Origin: Cohnella faecalis
Lineage (GTDB): Bacteria; Bacillota; Bacilli; Paenibacillales; Paenibacillaceae
DNA length: 64,000 nucleotides
Direction of reading: 5' to 3'
Assembly: GCF_003570905.1 (NCBI RefSeq)
Contig: NZ_QXJM01000027.1
Coordinates: 310,001 to 374,000 of the forward strand
Position numbers and translations under genes: made by a program. Shown one piece after another: positions 49,130-57,417 of the stretch (the first letter of the stretch is position 1; each line of letters starts with the position of its first letter). The notes under the pieces were generated by a model that saw only the letters and a list, made by a program, of their open reading frames with translations, made no database searches and was not told where the DNA came from.

Positions 49130-49704
49130 AAAAGACGGTAATGGCGAACGCGCTGACGGCGAGGTTGAAGAGGGGAGACATGAGCGGAATGAAGGAGAGA
49201 AACGGCATGAGCAAGATAAAATCGGGTTTTCGAATCGGCGTTATGTTATGGGTTCTGTGCTGCTTCATAGGGGTGCTGCCGGTATCCGCGAAGACGACGG
49301 AGACTGGGACGACGAAGGTGACCGTTCACTACAAGCAAAAAGAAGGAGACCCGATAGATTGGAGTCTATGGGTGTGGGGCGATAGCGAGAACGGCGTAAG
49401 GCTTCCGTTTACCGGAACGGACGAGTTCGGCAAAGTGGCCGAAATCGAGCTGCCGGGGAAATTCCACAAGGTGGGCATTATCGTCAGCACGGACGATTGG
49501 AAGAAGGACGGCGGCGACCGATTCGTCGAGATCGTGAACGGCTCCGGGGAAATCAGCATTACGGGCGAAGGCTACATTGAAGATACTTCCGGGCGCGACG
49601 TGCCTTATTTGTGGCTCATTGTAGGAGTGGTCGTTATTCCGGTGCTGCTGCACATTTTCGAATACATCCGTTCGAGAAAAGGGCGGGAAGCGAAGACCGC
49701 TTAA
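49126..49704 (+). CDS. Membrane-anchored PUD-domain protein at the end of the cluster
   Basis: A protein of up to 192 residues. ATG 49126 overlaps the synthetase stop and has GGGAGG upstream. An internal ATG at 49207, with AAGGAGAG, gives a cleaner signal peptide ending PVSA-K and may be the true start. The mature part has the bacterial pullulanase-associated (PUD/CBM41-like) pattern: VHYKQKEGDPIDWSLWVWGD, FTGTDEFGKVAEI, VSTDDWKKDGGDRFVEI. A C-terminal transmembrane helix (LWLIVGVVVIPVLLHIF) and basic tail would leave the domain outside the cell. PUD domains usually bind alpha-glucans; a role in this cluster is unknown. Confidence 0.8.
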   Translation: MKKTVMANALTARLKRGDMSGMKERNGMSKIKSGFRIGVMLWVLCCFIGVLPVSAKTTETGTTKVTVHYKQKEGDPIDWSLWVWGDSENGVRLPFTGTDEFGKVAEIELPGKFHKVGIIVSTDDWKKDGGDRFVEIVNGSGEISITGEGYIEDTSGRDVPYLWLIVGVVVIPVLLHIFEYIRSRKGREAKTA

Positions 49705-49779
49705 CGCTCGCCCCAATCATCTTTCGCCCCCTTTCGGCATAGGATGTACCGATGGGTACGGTGAAAGGGTGTGGCGATT

Positions 49780-50067
49780 GTGAGTTGGCAAAAGTTCGGA
49801 ATCCGGCCGGAGCTCGTCCAGCGGGTCAAAGCGAAAATGAAAAACGACTCGATCAAGGAACGCGTCAAAGCGCTGCTCGACGGCGTGTCGAAATACGATT
49901 TGCAGGACCGCGCGAAGGTGCACAGGCTGGTGAAATCGGCGGCCCGCATTCTGAACGAGCCTTTGTCGGACGTGCAGGAAGGGCAAATCGTCAGCTTCAT
50001 CATCGCGCAAAAAATCGATCCGAAAAACATGCTGTCGCTGCTTAAGCTTTGGTCGATGTTTCGCTGA
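49780..50067 (+). CDS. Stage VI sporulation protein F family (SpoVIF-like)
   Basis: A 95-residue protein from GTG 49780, chosen because AAAGGG (49764-49769) lies 10 nt upstream; GTG 49771 would add three residues but sits too close to it. The all-helical sequence ends VQEGQIVSFIIAQKIDPKNMLSLLKLWSMF, as in the SpoVIF family needed for spore coat assembly and resistance. It is single-gene, with its own terminator. Confidence 0.75.
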   Translation: MSWQKFGIRPELVQRVKAKMKNDSIKERVKALLDGVSKYDLQDRAKVHRLVKSAARILNEPLSDVQEGQIVSFIIAQKIDPKNMLSLLKLWSMFR

Positions 50068-50085
50068 CTTTGCCGGAGAATACAG

Positions 50086-50127
50086 GAAAGCCCGTCATTG
50101 CGGATTTCGCAATGGCGGGCTTTTTTT
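50086..50127. terminator. Terminator after spoVIF-like gene
   Basis: AAAGCCCGTCATTGCG pairs with GCAATGGCGGGCTTT across a GATTTC loop and ends in seven Ts; A residues on the other side could also serve reverse transcription. Confidence 0.85.
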
Positions 50128-50229
50128 GCGATAAGTTCGGCGGGAGACGTAGTTCAAGCTGGACGTGACATGCAGAAAGCTGGCTTGGAGGGATGCGCAG
50201 TCCGATTCGATTTTCCCCGCTTGCCGGTA

Positions 50230-50898
50230 TTATGCCCGAGCCACCAGATCAGGATCGTCATTGCCGACGTTGCCGACGCGTTTGCTTACCGGGTAGGCTT
50301 CCATTTCTTCTGCCGGATACGGCGCGAGCAGCGGCTGCAGCCGCGACGGGTCTTGAATGCTGCGGTCCAGCCACAGCGCTTCGTCCTCGCGGCGGAGGAT
50401 GACCGGCATCCGGTGGTGGATGTCTTCCATGAGCCGGTTAGGCGTTGTCGTGATGACGGTACACGTATGAACCTTGCGCCCGTCCGGGCTCGTCCACGTC
50501 TCGTACAGGCCGGCCATGCCGAACAGCTCGCCGTTGCGCAGCTTGATGCGGTAAGGCTGCTTGCCTCCGCTGATCGTCTTCCACTCATAGAACCCGTCGG
50601 CGGGAATGAGGCAGCGCTTGCGTCGGTAAGCTGTCCGGAAAGCGGGGCGTTCGTCAAGCGATTCGGCACGCGCGTTGATCATTCGAATGCCGACCTTCTC
50701 GTCTTCGGCCCACGACGGAACGAGACCCCATTTTAATTGCCCGATCCGGTTGCGGGTTCCGTCGTTCACGATGGCGGGGACGAGTTGCGTCGGCGCGAAG
50801 TTAAATCGCGGAAGGTTGAAAGGAAGCGCCGTTCCTTCGGCCAAATAGAGAGCCATCAGCTCCTCCAGCGTCACCGTTACCGTATATCTTCCGCACAT
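50230..50898 (-). CDS. SRAP-family abasic-site protein (YedK/HMCES-like)
   Basis: A 222-residue protein beginning MCGRYTVT. The start is fixed by the required Cys2 and by GGAGG just upstream; a longer in-frame extension is not needed. Visible family residues: Cys2 nucleophile, NARAES, DGFYEWK (catalytic Glu) and HHRMPVIL (catalytic His). The family crosslinks to abasic sites in single-stranded DNA and protects them. It is divergent from the LexA-controlled polymerase operon, which fits a DNA-damage role, although I see no LexA box in its own leader. Confidence 0.93.
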   Translation of the reverse strand: MCGRYTVTVTLEELMALYLAEGTALPFNLPRFNFAPTQLVPAIVNDGTRNRIGQLKWGLVPSWAEDEKVGIRMINARAESLDERPAFRTAYRRKRCLIPADGFYEWKTISGGKQPYRIKLRNGELFGMAGLYETWTSPDGRKVHTCTVITTTPNRLMEDIHHRMPVILRREDEALWLDRSIQDPSRLQPLLAPYPAEEMEAYPVSKRVGNVGNDDPDLVARA

Positions 50899-51035
50899 AA
50901 GCTCGTTCCTCCGGTTCTTTTTTCCTGTTGATCTCATTATGCCACGAGCTGCCCGCGCAAAACTACTCCGATCGCCGTACTTTCGTCTATTTGAGGGTGA
51001 TTGATGATTTATGGACAAGTGGAATATTTTTTCTC

Positions 51036-51065
51036 TTGAAAGGGAACAATTGTTCGTATTAAAAT
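51036..51065 (+). promoter_or_regulatory. Putative promoter of the Y-family polymerase operon
   Basis: TTGAAA (51036-51041), 18 nt, then TAAAAT (51060-51065). The first LexA box lies in the spacer and the second just after the -10, ideal for repression. Confidence 0.6.
51044..51055. promoter_or_regulatory. LexA (DinR) box 1
   Basis: GAACAATTGTTC, a perfect GAAC-N4-GTTC SOS operator followed by G. Confidence 0.85.
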
Positions 51066-51067
51066 AA

Positions 51068-51079
51068 GAACAAACGTTC
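51068..51079. promoter_or_regulatory. LexA (DinR) box 2
   Basis: GAACAAACGTTC, a second GAAC-N4-GTTC operator, 24 nt from the first (about two helical turns), so both would face the same side of the helix. Confidence 0.85.
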
Positions 51080-51098
51080 CATTCCGGAGGCGACGCAT

Positions 51099-51305
51099 AT
51101 GTCGGTTAACATGGAAAAGCTCGTCGGGAGAACCGCAGAGATCATTTACCAAGATAGCAAGGGCGCATTCACGAAGCGGCTGGTATCCGTCTTTTCGATA
51201 CGGGACGGCAAGGCGCGGGTGCTGGATTGGAACAAAAGGGCGTTCCGAACGCTCGTCGTCGATCGAATTCTAGATGCGCGGCCGGTGACGCGCGATGTCT
51301 CCTGA
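51099..51305 (+). CDS. Small SOS-operon protein with WYL-like C-terminus
   Basis: A 68-residue protein with ATTCCGGAGG upstream of ATG 51099. The segment VLDWNKRAFRTLVVDRILDARPV resembles the RTFRxDRI end of WYL sensor domains; the first half (EIIYQDSKGAFTKRLVSVFSI) fits the strand before it. It would be a WYL core without its DNA-binding partner. It is first in the LexA-controlled operon and overlaps the polymerase gene by 11 nt. Function is unknown; a regulator or accessory role is inferred from position. Confidence 0.65.
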   Translation: MSVNMEKLVGRTAEIIYQDSKGAFTKRLVSVFSIRDGKARVLDWNKRAFRTLVVDRILDARPVTRDVS

Positions 51306-52554
51306 GCGAACGATCTTCCTGATCGACGGTCAGTCGTTCTATGCTTCGATCGAGAAGGCGAGCCGTCCGGAGCTGGGCGACAAGCCGGTAGCGGTCGGGG
51401 ACCCGGAGAGAAAATCGGGCCTCATTCTTGCGGCGTGCCCGATCGCGAAATCGAAGGGGGTTACGACTGCCGAGAGGGTGGGCCAGGCGCTTGCCAAATG
51501 CCCCGATCTCGTCGTCATTCGCCCGAGAATGCAGACGTATATCGCCGTCTCTCTGTTCATGACGGAAATTTACGAATCGGTTACGGATCAAGTCGAGCCT
51601 TACAGTATCGATGAGCAGTTTCTGGACGTGACCGGCTCCATGGCGTGCTGCGGTTCGGCCAAAGAAATGGCGTACCGCCTCCAACATCAGGTGCTGCTAT
51701 CGACGGGCGTACGTTCGCGCATAGGCATCGGCCCGACGAAAATTCTCGCCAAGATGGCGACGGACAACTTCGCGAAGAAGCTACCGGATGGCATATTTGA
51801 GCTGTCCAGCGACAAGCTGGAATCCGACCTGTGGGAATTGCCCGTTCATCAGATGTTCATGGTGGGCTCCCGAATGACGCGTCATTTTGTACGGATGGGT
51901 CTTCATTCGATCGGAGACATCGCGCGTCTAGAGCTCGGCGATTTTAAGCGGCGAATGCGCCGGGAGATGCGCAAGCAGAGCGACATTCAGGCGGAATATT
52001 ACTGGCAGACTGCGCGGGGGATCGATCCGAGTCCGGTCGTGGCGAGTATCCGGGGCAATCTGAAGTCGATAAGCCACGGAAAGACGCTGCGAAGCAGCTT
52101 GTATCGAAAGCTTGAGGATATCGAGGTTGTGCTGCTGGAATTGGTTGTGGAGGTGTGCCGCCGCAGCAGGAGACACGGCTATATGGGGGGAGTCGTGTCG
52201 GTGGGGGCGGGCGAAACGGACGGCGAGCGGTCGCGATGGTTCAGCCGCCAAATGACGCTGCCGCAGCCGAGCTCGCTTACTCATGAGATCGCTGCCGCGG
52301 CGCACAAGATTTTCGTCGGGCATTGGCAGGGGCTGCCGCTGAGCAGCTTGCACGTGTCGCTGACCCAGCTATCCGACGACGGAGTCCTTCAGCTCACTCT
52401 GTTCGACGACCGTCCATCGGCTTACCGATTGGAACGGGCGTCGGACGGGATCAAGGACCGTTACGGGAGCGATGCTATCATGAGGGCCTCTTCCTTGCTA
52501 CAGGCGGGAGTCGCAAGGGAGAGGGCGGAACAGATCGGAGGCCACTACAAATAA
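51295..52554 (+). CDS. Y-family translesion DNA polymerase (UvrX/YqjW-like)
   Basis: A 419-residue lesion-bypass polymerase. FLIDGQSFYASIE carries the first catalytic Asp, and EPYSIDEQFLDVT carries the Asp-Glu pair. A helix-hairpin-helix region (ELPVHQMFMVGSRMTRHFVRMGLHSIGDIA) and little-finger domain (SISHGKTL) follow. The length and ISHGKTL context match the Bacillus UvrX group rather than DinB. Its start lies inside the upstream small gene, and the next gene begins on its stop codon, so three genes are coupled behind two LexA boxes. Confidence 0.93.
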   Translation: MSPERTIFLIDGQSFYASIEKASRPELGDKPVAVGDPERKSGLILAACPIAKSKGVTTAERVGQALAKCPDLVVIRPRMQTYIAVSLFMTEIYESVTDQVEPYSIDEQFLDVTGSMACCGSAKEMAYRLQHQVLLSTGVRSRIGIGPTKILAKMATDNFAKKLPDGIFELSSDKLESDLWELPVHQMFMVGSRMTRHFVRMGLHSIGDIARLELGDFKRRMRREMRKQSDIQAEYYWQTARGIDPSPVVASIRGNLKSISHGKTLRSSLYRKLEDIEVVLLELVVEVCRRSRRHGYMGGVVSVGAGETDGERSRWFSRQMTLPQPSSLTHEIAAAAHKIFVGHWQGLPLSSLHVSLTQLSDDGVLQLTLFDDRPSAYRLERASDGIKDRYGSDAIMRASSLLQAGVARERAEQIGGHYK

Positions 52555-53051
52555 TGAGCAAACTCGAAGGCAACGAACGCTGGAAATCGAAGATGCTCCT
52601 GACCGAGCACCAAGAGCAATACGACGACAGGAAGACGATCAAAAAAACCGGTCAGCCGACCCCCGACGAGCTTACGATGATCAGGGACTATGTCCTGCTT
52701 CCCCACATGATGACGATAGTGCAGAAGAGCATCGACGATATCGGGCGCTCTCCCAATACTCTAAAAAGGCTTTATTCGGCGACCGCACAGGTCATTCTAA
52801 ACCGGCTCAGCAAGGATTCGCTCGATTTGCGGCGCGAGCTGAGCCGGCGGAACATTCGGATCATGAGCGACGAGCAGGTCGACCTGATCGTGTACCACCG
52901 CTTTATTTGCCGGGGCTACGAGGATCGTCTCGGAATCGTCCGCGAGGTGATGCGGGCCGAGATTAACGTTCGTCTTGCGAGGTACATTGTGGAAATCGGC
53001 GAACTTATCCAAGGAAATCCTCAAAAAGACGATCGCAAATCCACCGTTTAG
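52554..53051 (+). CDS. Hypothetical protein, third gene of the SOS operon
   Basis: A 165-residue protein from ATG 52554, which overlaps the polymerase stop (TAATG). It is charged and mostly helical, without signal peptide or membrane segment. The sequence RDYVLLPHMMTIVQKSIDDI and VIYHRF-like C-terminal part (LIVYHRFICRGYEDRLGIVRE) are distinctive, but I do not recognise a family. Position behind a UvrX-like polymerase recalls YolD-type partners in Bacillus, but the sequence does not look like YolD. It should be DNA-damage inducible through the shared LexA boxes. Confidence 0.7.
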   Translation: MSKLEGNERWKSKMLLTEHQEQYDDRKTIKKTGQPTPDELTMIRDYVLLPHMMTIVQKSIDDIGRSPNTLKRLYSATAQVILNRLSKDSLDLRRELSRRNIRIMSDEQVDLIVYHRFICRGYEDRLGIVREVMRAEINVRLARYIVEIGELIQGNPQKDDRKSTV

Positions 53052-53110
53052 AGCGCTTGCAGCGTTTTCTTTAACTCCAGCTGCGGATAGGCTTCTGCGA
53101 GCTGTAGAGA

Positions 53111-54046
53111 TTACGATTCCGGATAAAGCGCCGTCGATAAGTAACGTTCCCCGGTGTCCGGGAGCAGCACGACGATTTTTTTGCCTTTGTTCTCGGGGCG
53201 CTTGGCGATTTGAAGGGCGGCATACGCCGCGGCGCCGGACGAAATGCCGACGAGCAAGCCTTCTGTCCGCGCGAGCTGCCGGGATGTTTCGAAGGCATCG
53301 TCGTTCTTCACTTGAACGATTTCGTCGACGACGGCTCTATTGAAGTTGCCCGGCACGAAGCCGGCGCCGATTCCTTGAATTTTATGAACTCCCTTGTTTC
53401 CGCCGGATAGAACCGGAGAATCGAAGGGCTCGACGGCTACGATTCGAACGGACGGCTTTTTTTCCTTCAGCCGTTCGCCGACTCCGGAAATCGTGCCCCC
53501 CGATCCGACGCCACCGACGAATATATCGACTTCCCCGTCCGTGTCTCTCCAAATTTCTTCGGCGGTCGTCTCCTTGTGAACGTCCGGGTTGGCGGGGTTG
53601 TTGAATTGCTGCGGAACGAAGGAGTTGGGAAGGGCTACGGCGATTTCCTCGGCTTTTCGGATCGCGCCCGCCATGCCTTCGGGAGCGGGGGTTAGAACCA
53701 GCTCCGCTCCGAGCGCCAGAAGCAGCTTTCGACGCTCGACGCTGAAGCTTTCCGGAAGGGTAATGATTAATTTGTAGCCTAAAGCCGCTGCGGCAAGGGC
53801 CAGACCTACGCCCGTGTTGCCGCTAGTCGGCTCGATGATGACGGAATCCCGGTTAATGATCCCCCGTTGTTCCGCATCCCTCAGCATGGCGAATCCAATC
53901 CGGTCTTTGACGCTTCCGGCCGGATTGAAAAACTCCAATTTGGCGATAAGCGCAGCGTGGGACGAATGGTTCTTCGTGAAGTTCGCCAGTTCCAATAACG
54001 GCGTGTTTCCGATAAGGTCTGTTATGTTTTTCGCGATTCTGGACAA
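53111..54046 (-). CDS. cysK: Cysteine synthase A (O-acetylserine sulfhydrylase)
   Basis: A 311-residue PLP enzyme making cysteine from O-acetylserine and sulfide. The start is TTG at 54046 ([20 protein letters not shown]), behind GGAGGG at good distance; an ATG 28 codons upstream gives a non-homologous extension. [11 protein letters not shown] carries the PLP lysine, [11 protein letters not shown] the substrate loop, and [12 protein letters not shown] the phosphate-binding loop. It is transcribed opposite to the thiamine operon. Cysteine supply might also matter for the Cys-like A domain of the cluster, but that link is only by proximity. Confidence 0.95.
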   Translation of the reverse strand: MSRIAKNITDLIGNTPLLELANFTKNHSSHAALIAKLEFFNPAGSVKDRIGFAMLRDAEQRGIINRDSVIIEPTSGNTGVGLALAAAALGYKLIITLPESFSVERRKLLLALGAELVLTPAPEGMAGAIRKAEEIAVALPNSFVPQQFNNPANPDVHKETTAEEIWRDTDGEVDIFVGGVGSGGTISGVGERLKEKKPSVRIVAVEPFDSPVLSGGNKGVHKIQGIGAGFVPGNFNRAVVDEIVQVKNDDAFETSRQLARTEGLLVGISSGAAAYAALQIAKRPENKGKKIVVLLPDTGERYLSTALYPES

Positions 54047-54204
54047 TGCGATCCCTCCGTCGAATGGAATTCCAACTGTTTGAGTCGGTTTTTTTAAGAC
54101 AACCTTACCATTCGAATCCCAAAAATACAATATCGAGCGCAGGGAGGTCCAATCCGGATGCCGGACTCAAGCCGTCGAATATGAGCCAATCTCCCGTGAA
54201 ACGG

Positions 54205-54232
54205 TAGACATCCTTGGTCGCTTCGTTATAAT
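54205..54232 (+). promoter_or_regulatory. Putative promoter of the thiamine-precursor operon
   Basis: TAGACA (54205-54210), 16 nt, then consensus TATAAT (54227-54232), about 40 nt before the TPP riboswitch. Confidence 0.65.
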
Positions 54233-54265
54233 AAAGGAGACGAAGAAGGCTTCGACAATTTCATA

Positions 54266-54366
54266 TTGCCCCAGGGGAGCTGGAGACAGGCCGGCTGAGA
54301 GTGCATCCCGTTACGACGATGCAGACCCTTGTACCTGATCTGGTTAATGCCAGCGTAGGAAGGTGG
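54266..54366 (+). promoter_or_regulatory. TPP riboswitch (THI element)
   Basis: The conserved core is clear: CAGGGGAGCTGG, GGCTGAGAGTG, ACCCTTGTACCTGATCTGG and TAATGCCAGCGTAGGAAGGT. These form the pyrimidine- and pyrophosphate-sensing arms. The element lies 140 nt before the ABC transporter genes and is followed by a terminator, so TPP should switch transcription off. Confidence 0.95.
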
Positions 54367-54411
54367 GAGCGCGGCGCGCAAGCGCATCGCGCGTTACGTC
54401 TGCATGTATGG

Positions 54412-54442
54412 GACGCCCTCCGGATAGGGGGGCGTCTTTTTT
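54412..54442 (+). terminator. Riboswitch expression-platform terminator
   Basis: GACGCCC (54412-54418) pairs with GGGCGTC (54430-54436), followed by six Ts. It sits between the TPP aptamer and the first gene, and would be the regulated terminator. Confidence 0.85.
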
Positions 54443-54505
54443 GATCGCGAAGCGCTGTTCGAATACAGACGAGGCCCGGTATGGGGACTCGAGAGGGAGA
54501 GAAAG

Positions 54506-55553
54506 ATGAAGGCAAGGGAATGGAATTGGAAAAGCGCGGGTATCGCAGTACTGGCGGGTACGCTGCTGCTGGCCGGCTGCGGCAAGAACGATGGGACGAA
54601 GGGGCCGGAGGCATCATCGCCGTCCTCGTCGGGAAGCGTGTCGGAGCCGTCCGCAGCATTGCAGGACGTGACGGTCGTGCTCGACTGGACGCCGAATACG
54701 AATCATACGGGATTGTATGCGGCCAAGGAAAAGGCTTTTGGGAGAAACGTGGCTTGAAGGTGGAGATCGTGCAGCCGCCCGAGTCGGGAGCGAACGCGCT
54801 GGTCGGCAGCGGCAAAGCCGATTTCGGCATTACCGCGCAGGAGGATTTGACTCTGGCGCGCGAGCAGGGAGTTCCGATCGTATCGGTGGCGGCGATCATC
54901 CAGCATAATACGTCCGCTTTGCTTCCCCGGCGGACAAGAACATCAAGGAGCCGAAGGATTTCGAAGGCAAGACGTACGGCGCATGGGGCTCTCCGGCAGA
55001 GAAGGCCGTTATCGAATCGCTTATGCAGGAGCAGAAGGCCGACATCGGCAAAGTCAACTTCGTGGATATCGGAACGGCCGACTTCCTTACGGCGGTAAAA
55101 CGCGACATCGACTTCGCCTGGATTTACTACGGCTGGGACGGCGTCGGAGCCGAGCTGAAGGGCGAGAAGCTGAACATGGTCTATTTGTCCGATTACAGCA
55201 AGCAGTTGGACTACTATACGCCGGTGCTCACGTCGAACGAGGATTTTCTTAAGAATAAGCCGGATCTGGCCAAAGCGTTCCTGGCTGGAGCGACGGAAGG
55301 CTACCAATTCGCTATCGACCATCCGGACGAAGCCGCGGACATTTTGCTGAAAGCTGCTCCCGAGCTGGACAAGGATCTCGTCCATGCCAGCCAGAAGTGG
55401 CTAGCCTCGAAGTACAAGGACGACGCGCCGCGCTGGGGCGAGCAAAAGAAAGAGGTATGGACCGGCTACGGCGAATGGATGAAGGCGCACGGCTTGCTGC
55501 AAAAGGAATTGAACTTCGAGCAAATGTACACCAACGACTTTTTGCCCCAATAA
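54506..55553 (+). CDS. thiY: Thiamine-precursor ABC transporter, substrate-binding lipoprotein ThiY; two frameshifts
   Basis: A 349-residue NMT1/THI5-like binding protein once two bases are restored. The N-terminal lipoprotein signal ends LLLAGCGK. VVLDWTPNTNHTGLYAAKEK runs to about 54733, where the frame must shift to give GFWEKRGLKVEIVQPP. A second break near 54919-54923 restores NTSALASPADKNIKEP. The family motif GSGKADFGITAQEDL is intact. Both breaks fit a missing G beside a G. The protein binds a pyrimidine precursor such as formylaminopyrimidine and delivers it to ThiX/ThiZ. The upstream TPP riboswitch supports the assignment. Confidence 0.88.
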
Positions 55554-55568
55554 GGGAGGAAACCTATC

Positions 55569-55868
55569 ATGACGCAAGCGTTGCTAAGCATTCAAATTTT
55601 ACCGAAAACGAAGGACGGGGAGGATTCGATTCCTTACGTCGACCGCGCGATCGAAATTATTAAGGAGTCGGGCGTCAGCTACAAAGTCGGGCCGCTGGAA
55701 ACGACGATGGAGGGCGAGTTCGACGAGCTTCTGGCCATCGTCAAAAAAATGAACGAAGCGATGTTCGAAATCGGAAGTCCGTCCGTCATGTCGCAAATCA
55801 AGCTGCTCGTGGGCGGACCGCACGCTTCGATGGCGAAGCTGCTGGAGAAATACCCGGATGGACAATAA
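55569..55868 (+). CDS. Thiamine-binding protein (MTH1187/YkoF-like)
   Basis: A 99-residue protein with AGGGAGGAAA upstream. It matches the Thiamine_BP fold: LLSIQILPKTKDGE, then IEIIKESGVSYKVGPLETTMEGE and EAMFEIGSPSVMSQIKL. YkoF binds the hydroxymethylpyrimidine part of thiamine. It lies between the binding protein and the permease, and its end overlaps the permease start by 11 nt, so it is an integral operon member. Confidence 0.9.
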   Translation: MTQALLSIQILPKTKDGEDSIPYVDRAIEIIKESGVSYKVGPLETTMEGEFDELLAIVKKMNEAMFEIGSPSVMSQIKLLVGGPHASMAKLLEKYPDGQ

Positions 55869-56641
55869 CGGCCGCTGGCGCAAGATCGCTCCGCCGATCG
55901 TTTCGGTGATTGCGATTGTTGCGATTTGGCAGGCGGGATGCACGATCTATAAGCCCGAGAAATGGATGCTTCCGGCGCCGCTTACCATTGCCGAGAAGCT
56001 GTGGACGGACCAACATTTGCTGCTGTCCGCGGTCGGCAGCTCGCTGAGATTGGTGTTCATGGGCTTGGGGCTGGGTGGCGATCGGCGTCGCCGCCGCCCT
56101 TCTTTTTCATCTCGTGCCTTGGCTCAAAGCGGCCTTCGCGCCGCTGATCGTCATTTCCCAGAACATCCCGGTCGTCGCTATCGGACCGCTGTTGATCGTA
56201 TGGTTCGGCTTTGGCTTGACGCCGAAGCTTATTTTGCTCGTACTCGTCTGTTTTTTTCCTATTGTTATGTCCATGATGACCGGCCTGAGCCGAAGCGAGC
56301 CCCATTTACGCGAATATTTGGCGATGATCGGAGCTTCGCGCATGGAGCTCTTGCGTCGTCTGGAGCTTCCGGCGTCTCTGCCCCATTTTTTCACCGGACT
56401 TAAAATAACGGCCACCTACAGCGTTTCGACGGCGGTCGTCGTGGAATGGCTCGGCGGGAGCAAAGGGATCGGCAAGTACATGCTGCTCAAAAAAGCGAGC
56501 TACGATGCCGCGGGCGTATTCGCCTCGGTCATTTGGGTCGTCGCGCTTAGTCTTGCCGTATACGGACTCGTCCTCCTGGCGGAGCGGCTTGTCGTGCGCT
56601 GGACGCCGCGAACGGGCAATCAAGGAGGGACGGGTCGATGA
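55858..56641 (+). CDS. thiX: Thiamine-precursor ABC transporter permease ThiX; one frameshift
   Basis: A 260-residue BPD-type permease when one extra base is removed near 56066-56080 (the GGGG and GGG runs around GCTTGGGGCTGGGT). Before the break is VGSSLRLVFMGLG; after it VAIGVAAALLFHLVPW. The cytoplasmic loop REYLAMIGASRMELLRRLELPASLP contains the EAA-type contact helix for the ATPase. About six membrane helices are visible. It is coupled to the preceding gene (overlap) and to thiZ (ATGA). Confidence 0.87.
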
Positions 56642-57417
56642 AAGCCGCTTTGGAATTGCATAGCTTGTCCAAAGCCTATCGGCGCAGTGACGGACGATCG
56701 CATCCGGTGCTGGACGGCGTATCCCTTACCGTCGGCGAGGGCGAATTCGTCTCGCTTGTCGGTCCTTCCGGCAGCGGCAAGACGACGCTGTTCCGGTTGA
56801 TCGGCGGAGTGGAGAAGCCCGATGCAGGGCGGATTGCTATCGGAGACAGGGAAGTGACCGGAGAGCGCGGCCACATTAGCTATATGCCGCAGCAGCCTGC
56901 GCTGTTTCCATGGCTGACGGTGACCGGCAATATCGCCGCCGCGCTCGAGACGGGCGGCATGGATCGGAAGATGGCGCGAAAAGCCGGGCTTGAGTGGCTT
57001 CGCCGGATCGGGCTCGAAGGAGTGGCCGAGGAGTACCCGCATGTGCTGTCCGGAGGAATGCAGCAGCGCGTGTCGTTCTTGCGAGCGCTGCTCATGCCGC
57101 GGAACGTCATGTGTCTCGACGAGCCGTTCGCCGCTCTGGACGCGCTCACCCGCGCGGACATGCAGCGGTGGCTGCTGCAGCTATGGGAAGCGGAGCGCCG
57201 AAGCGTTCTGTTCGTGACGCACAGCATTGAGGAGGCGCTGACGCTGTCCGACCGGATCTACGTGCTGTCCGCCGCTCCGGCGAAGGTCGTGAAGGAGATC
57301 GTCGTGCCGTTCGACCGCCCCCGTCGACCGGACGTGTGGCTCGCGCCGGCGTTCGTGGAGCTAAAGAAGGAAGTTCTCGATTTGCTCGGACAAGGAGATG
57401 GCTCGAATGCCGTTTGA
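56638..57417 (+). CDS. thiZ: Thiamine-precursor ABC transporter ATP-binding protein ThiZ
   Basis: A 259-residue ATPase with Walker A GPSGSGKTT, Q-loop MPQQPALFPWLTV, signature LSGGMQQRV, Walker B VMCLDEPFAALD, and H-loop FVTHSIEEAL. It starts on the thiX stop (ATGA). The signature has GGMQ as in the nitrate/sulfonate/thiamine importer group. It energises uptake of the precursor bound by ThiY. Confidence 0.93.
   Translation: MKAALELHSLSKAYRRSDGRSHPVLDGVSLTVGEGEFVSLVGPSGSGKTTLFRLIGGVEKPDAGRIAIGDREVTGERGHISYMPQQPALFPWLTVTGNIAAALETGGMDRKMARKAGLEWLRRIGLEGVAEEYPHVLSGGMQQRVSFLRALLMPRNVMCLDEPFAALDALTRADMQRWLLQLWEAERRSVLFVTHSIEEALTLSDRIYVLSAAPAKVVKEIVVPFDRPRRPDVWLAPAFVELKKEVLDLLGQGDGSNAV

Noticed and set aside
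53052-53110. Terminator between the SOS operon and cysK
   Set aside because: A short CGCTTGCAGCG hairpin is followed by TTTTCTTT, but the stem is only about three pairs, so I did not call it.
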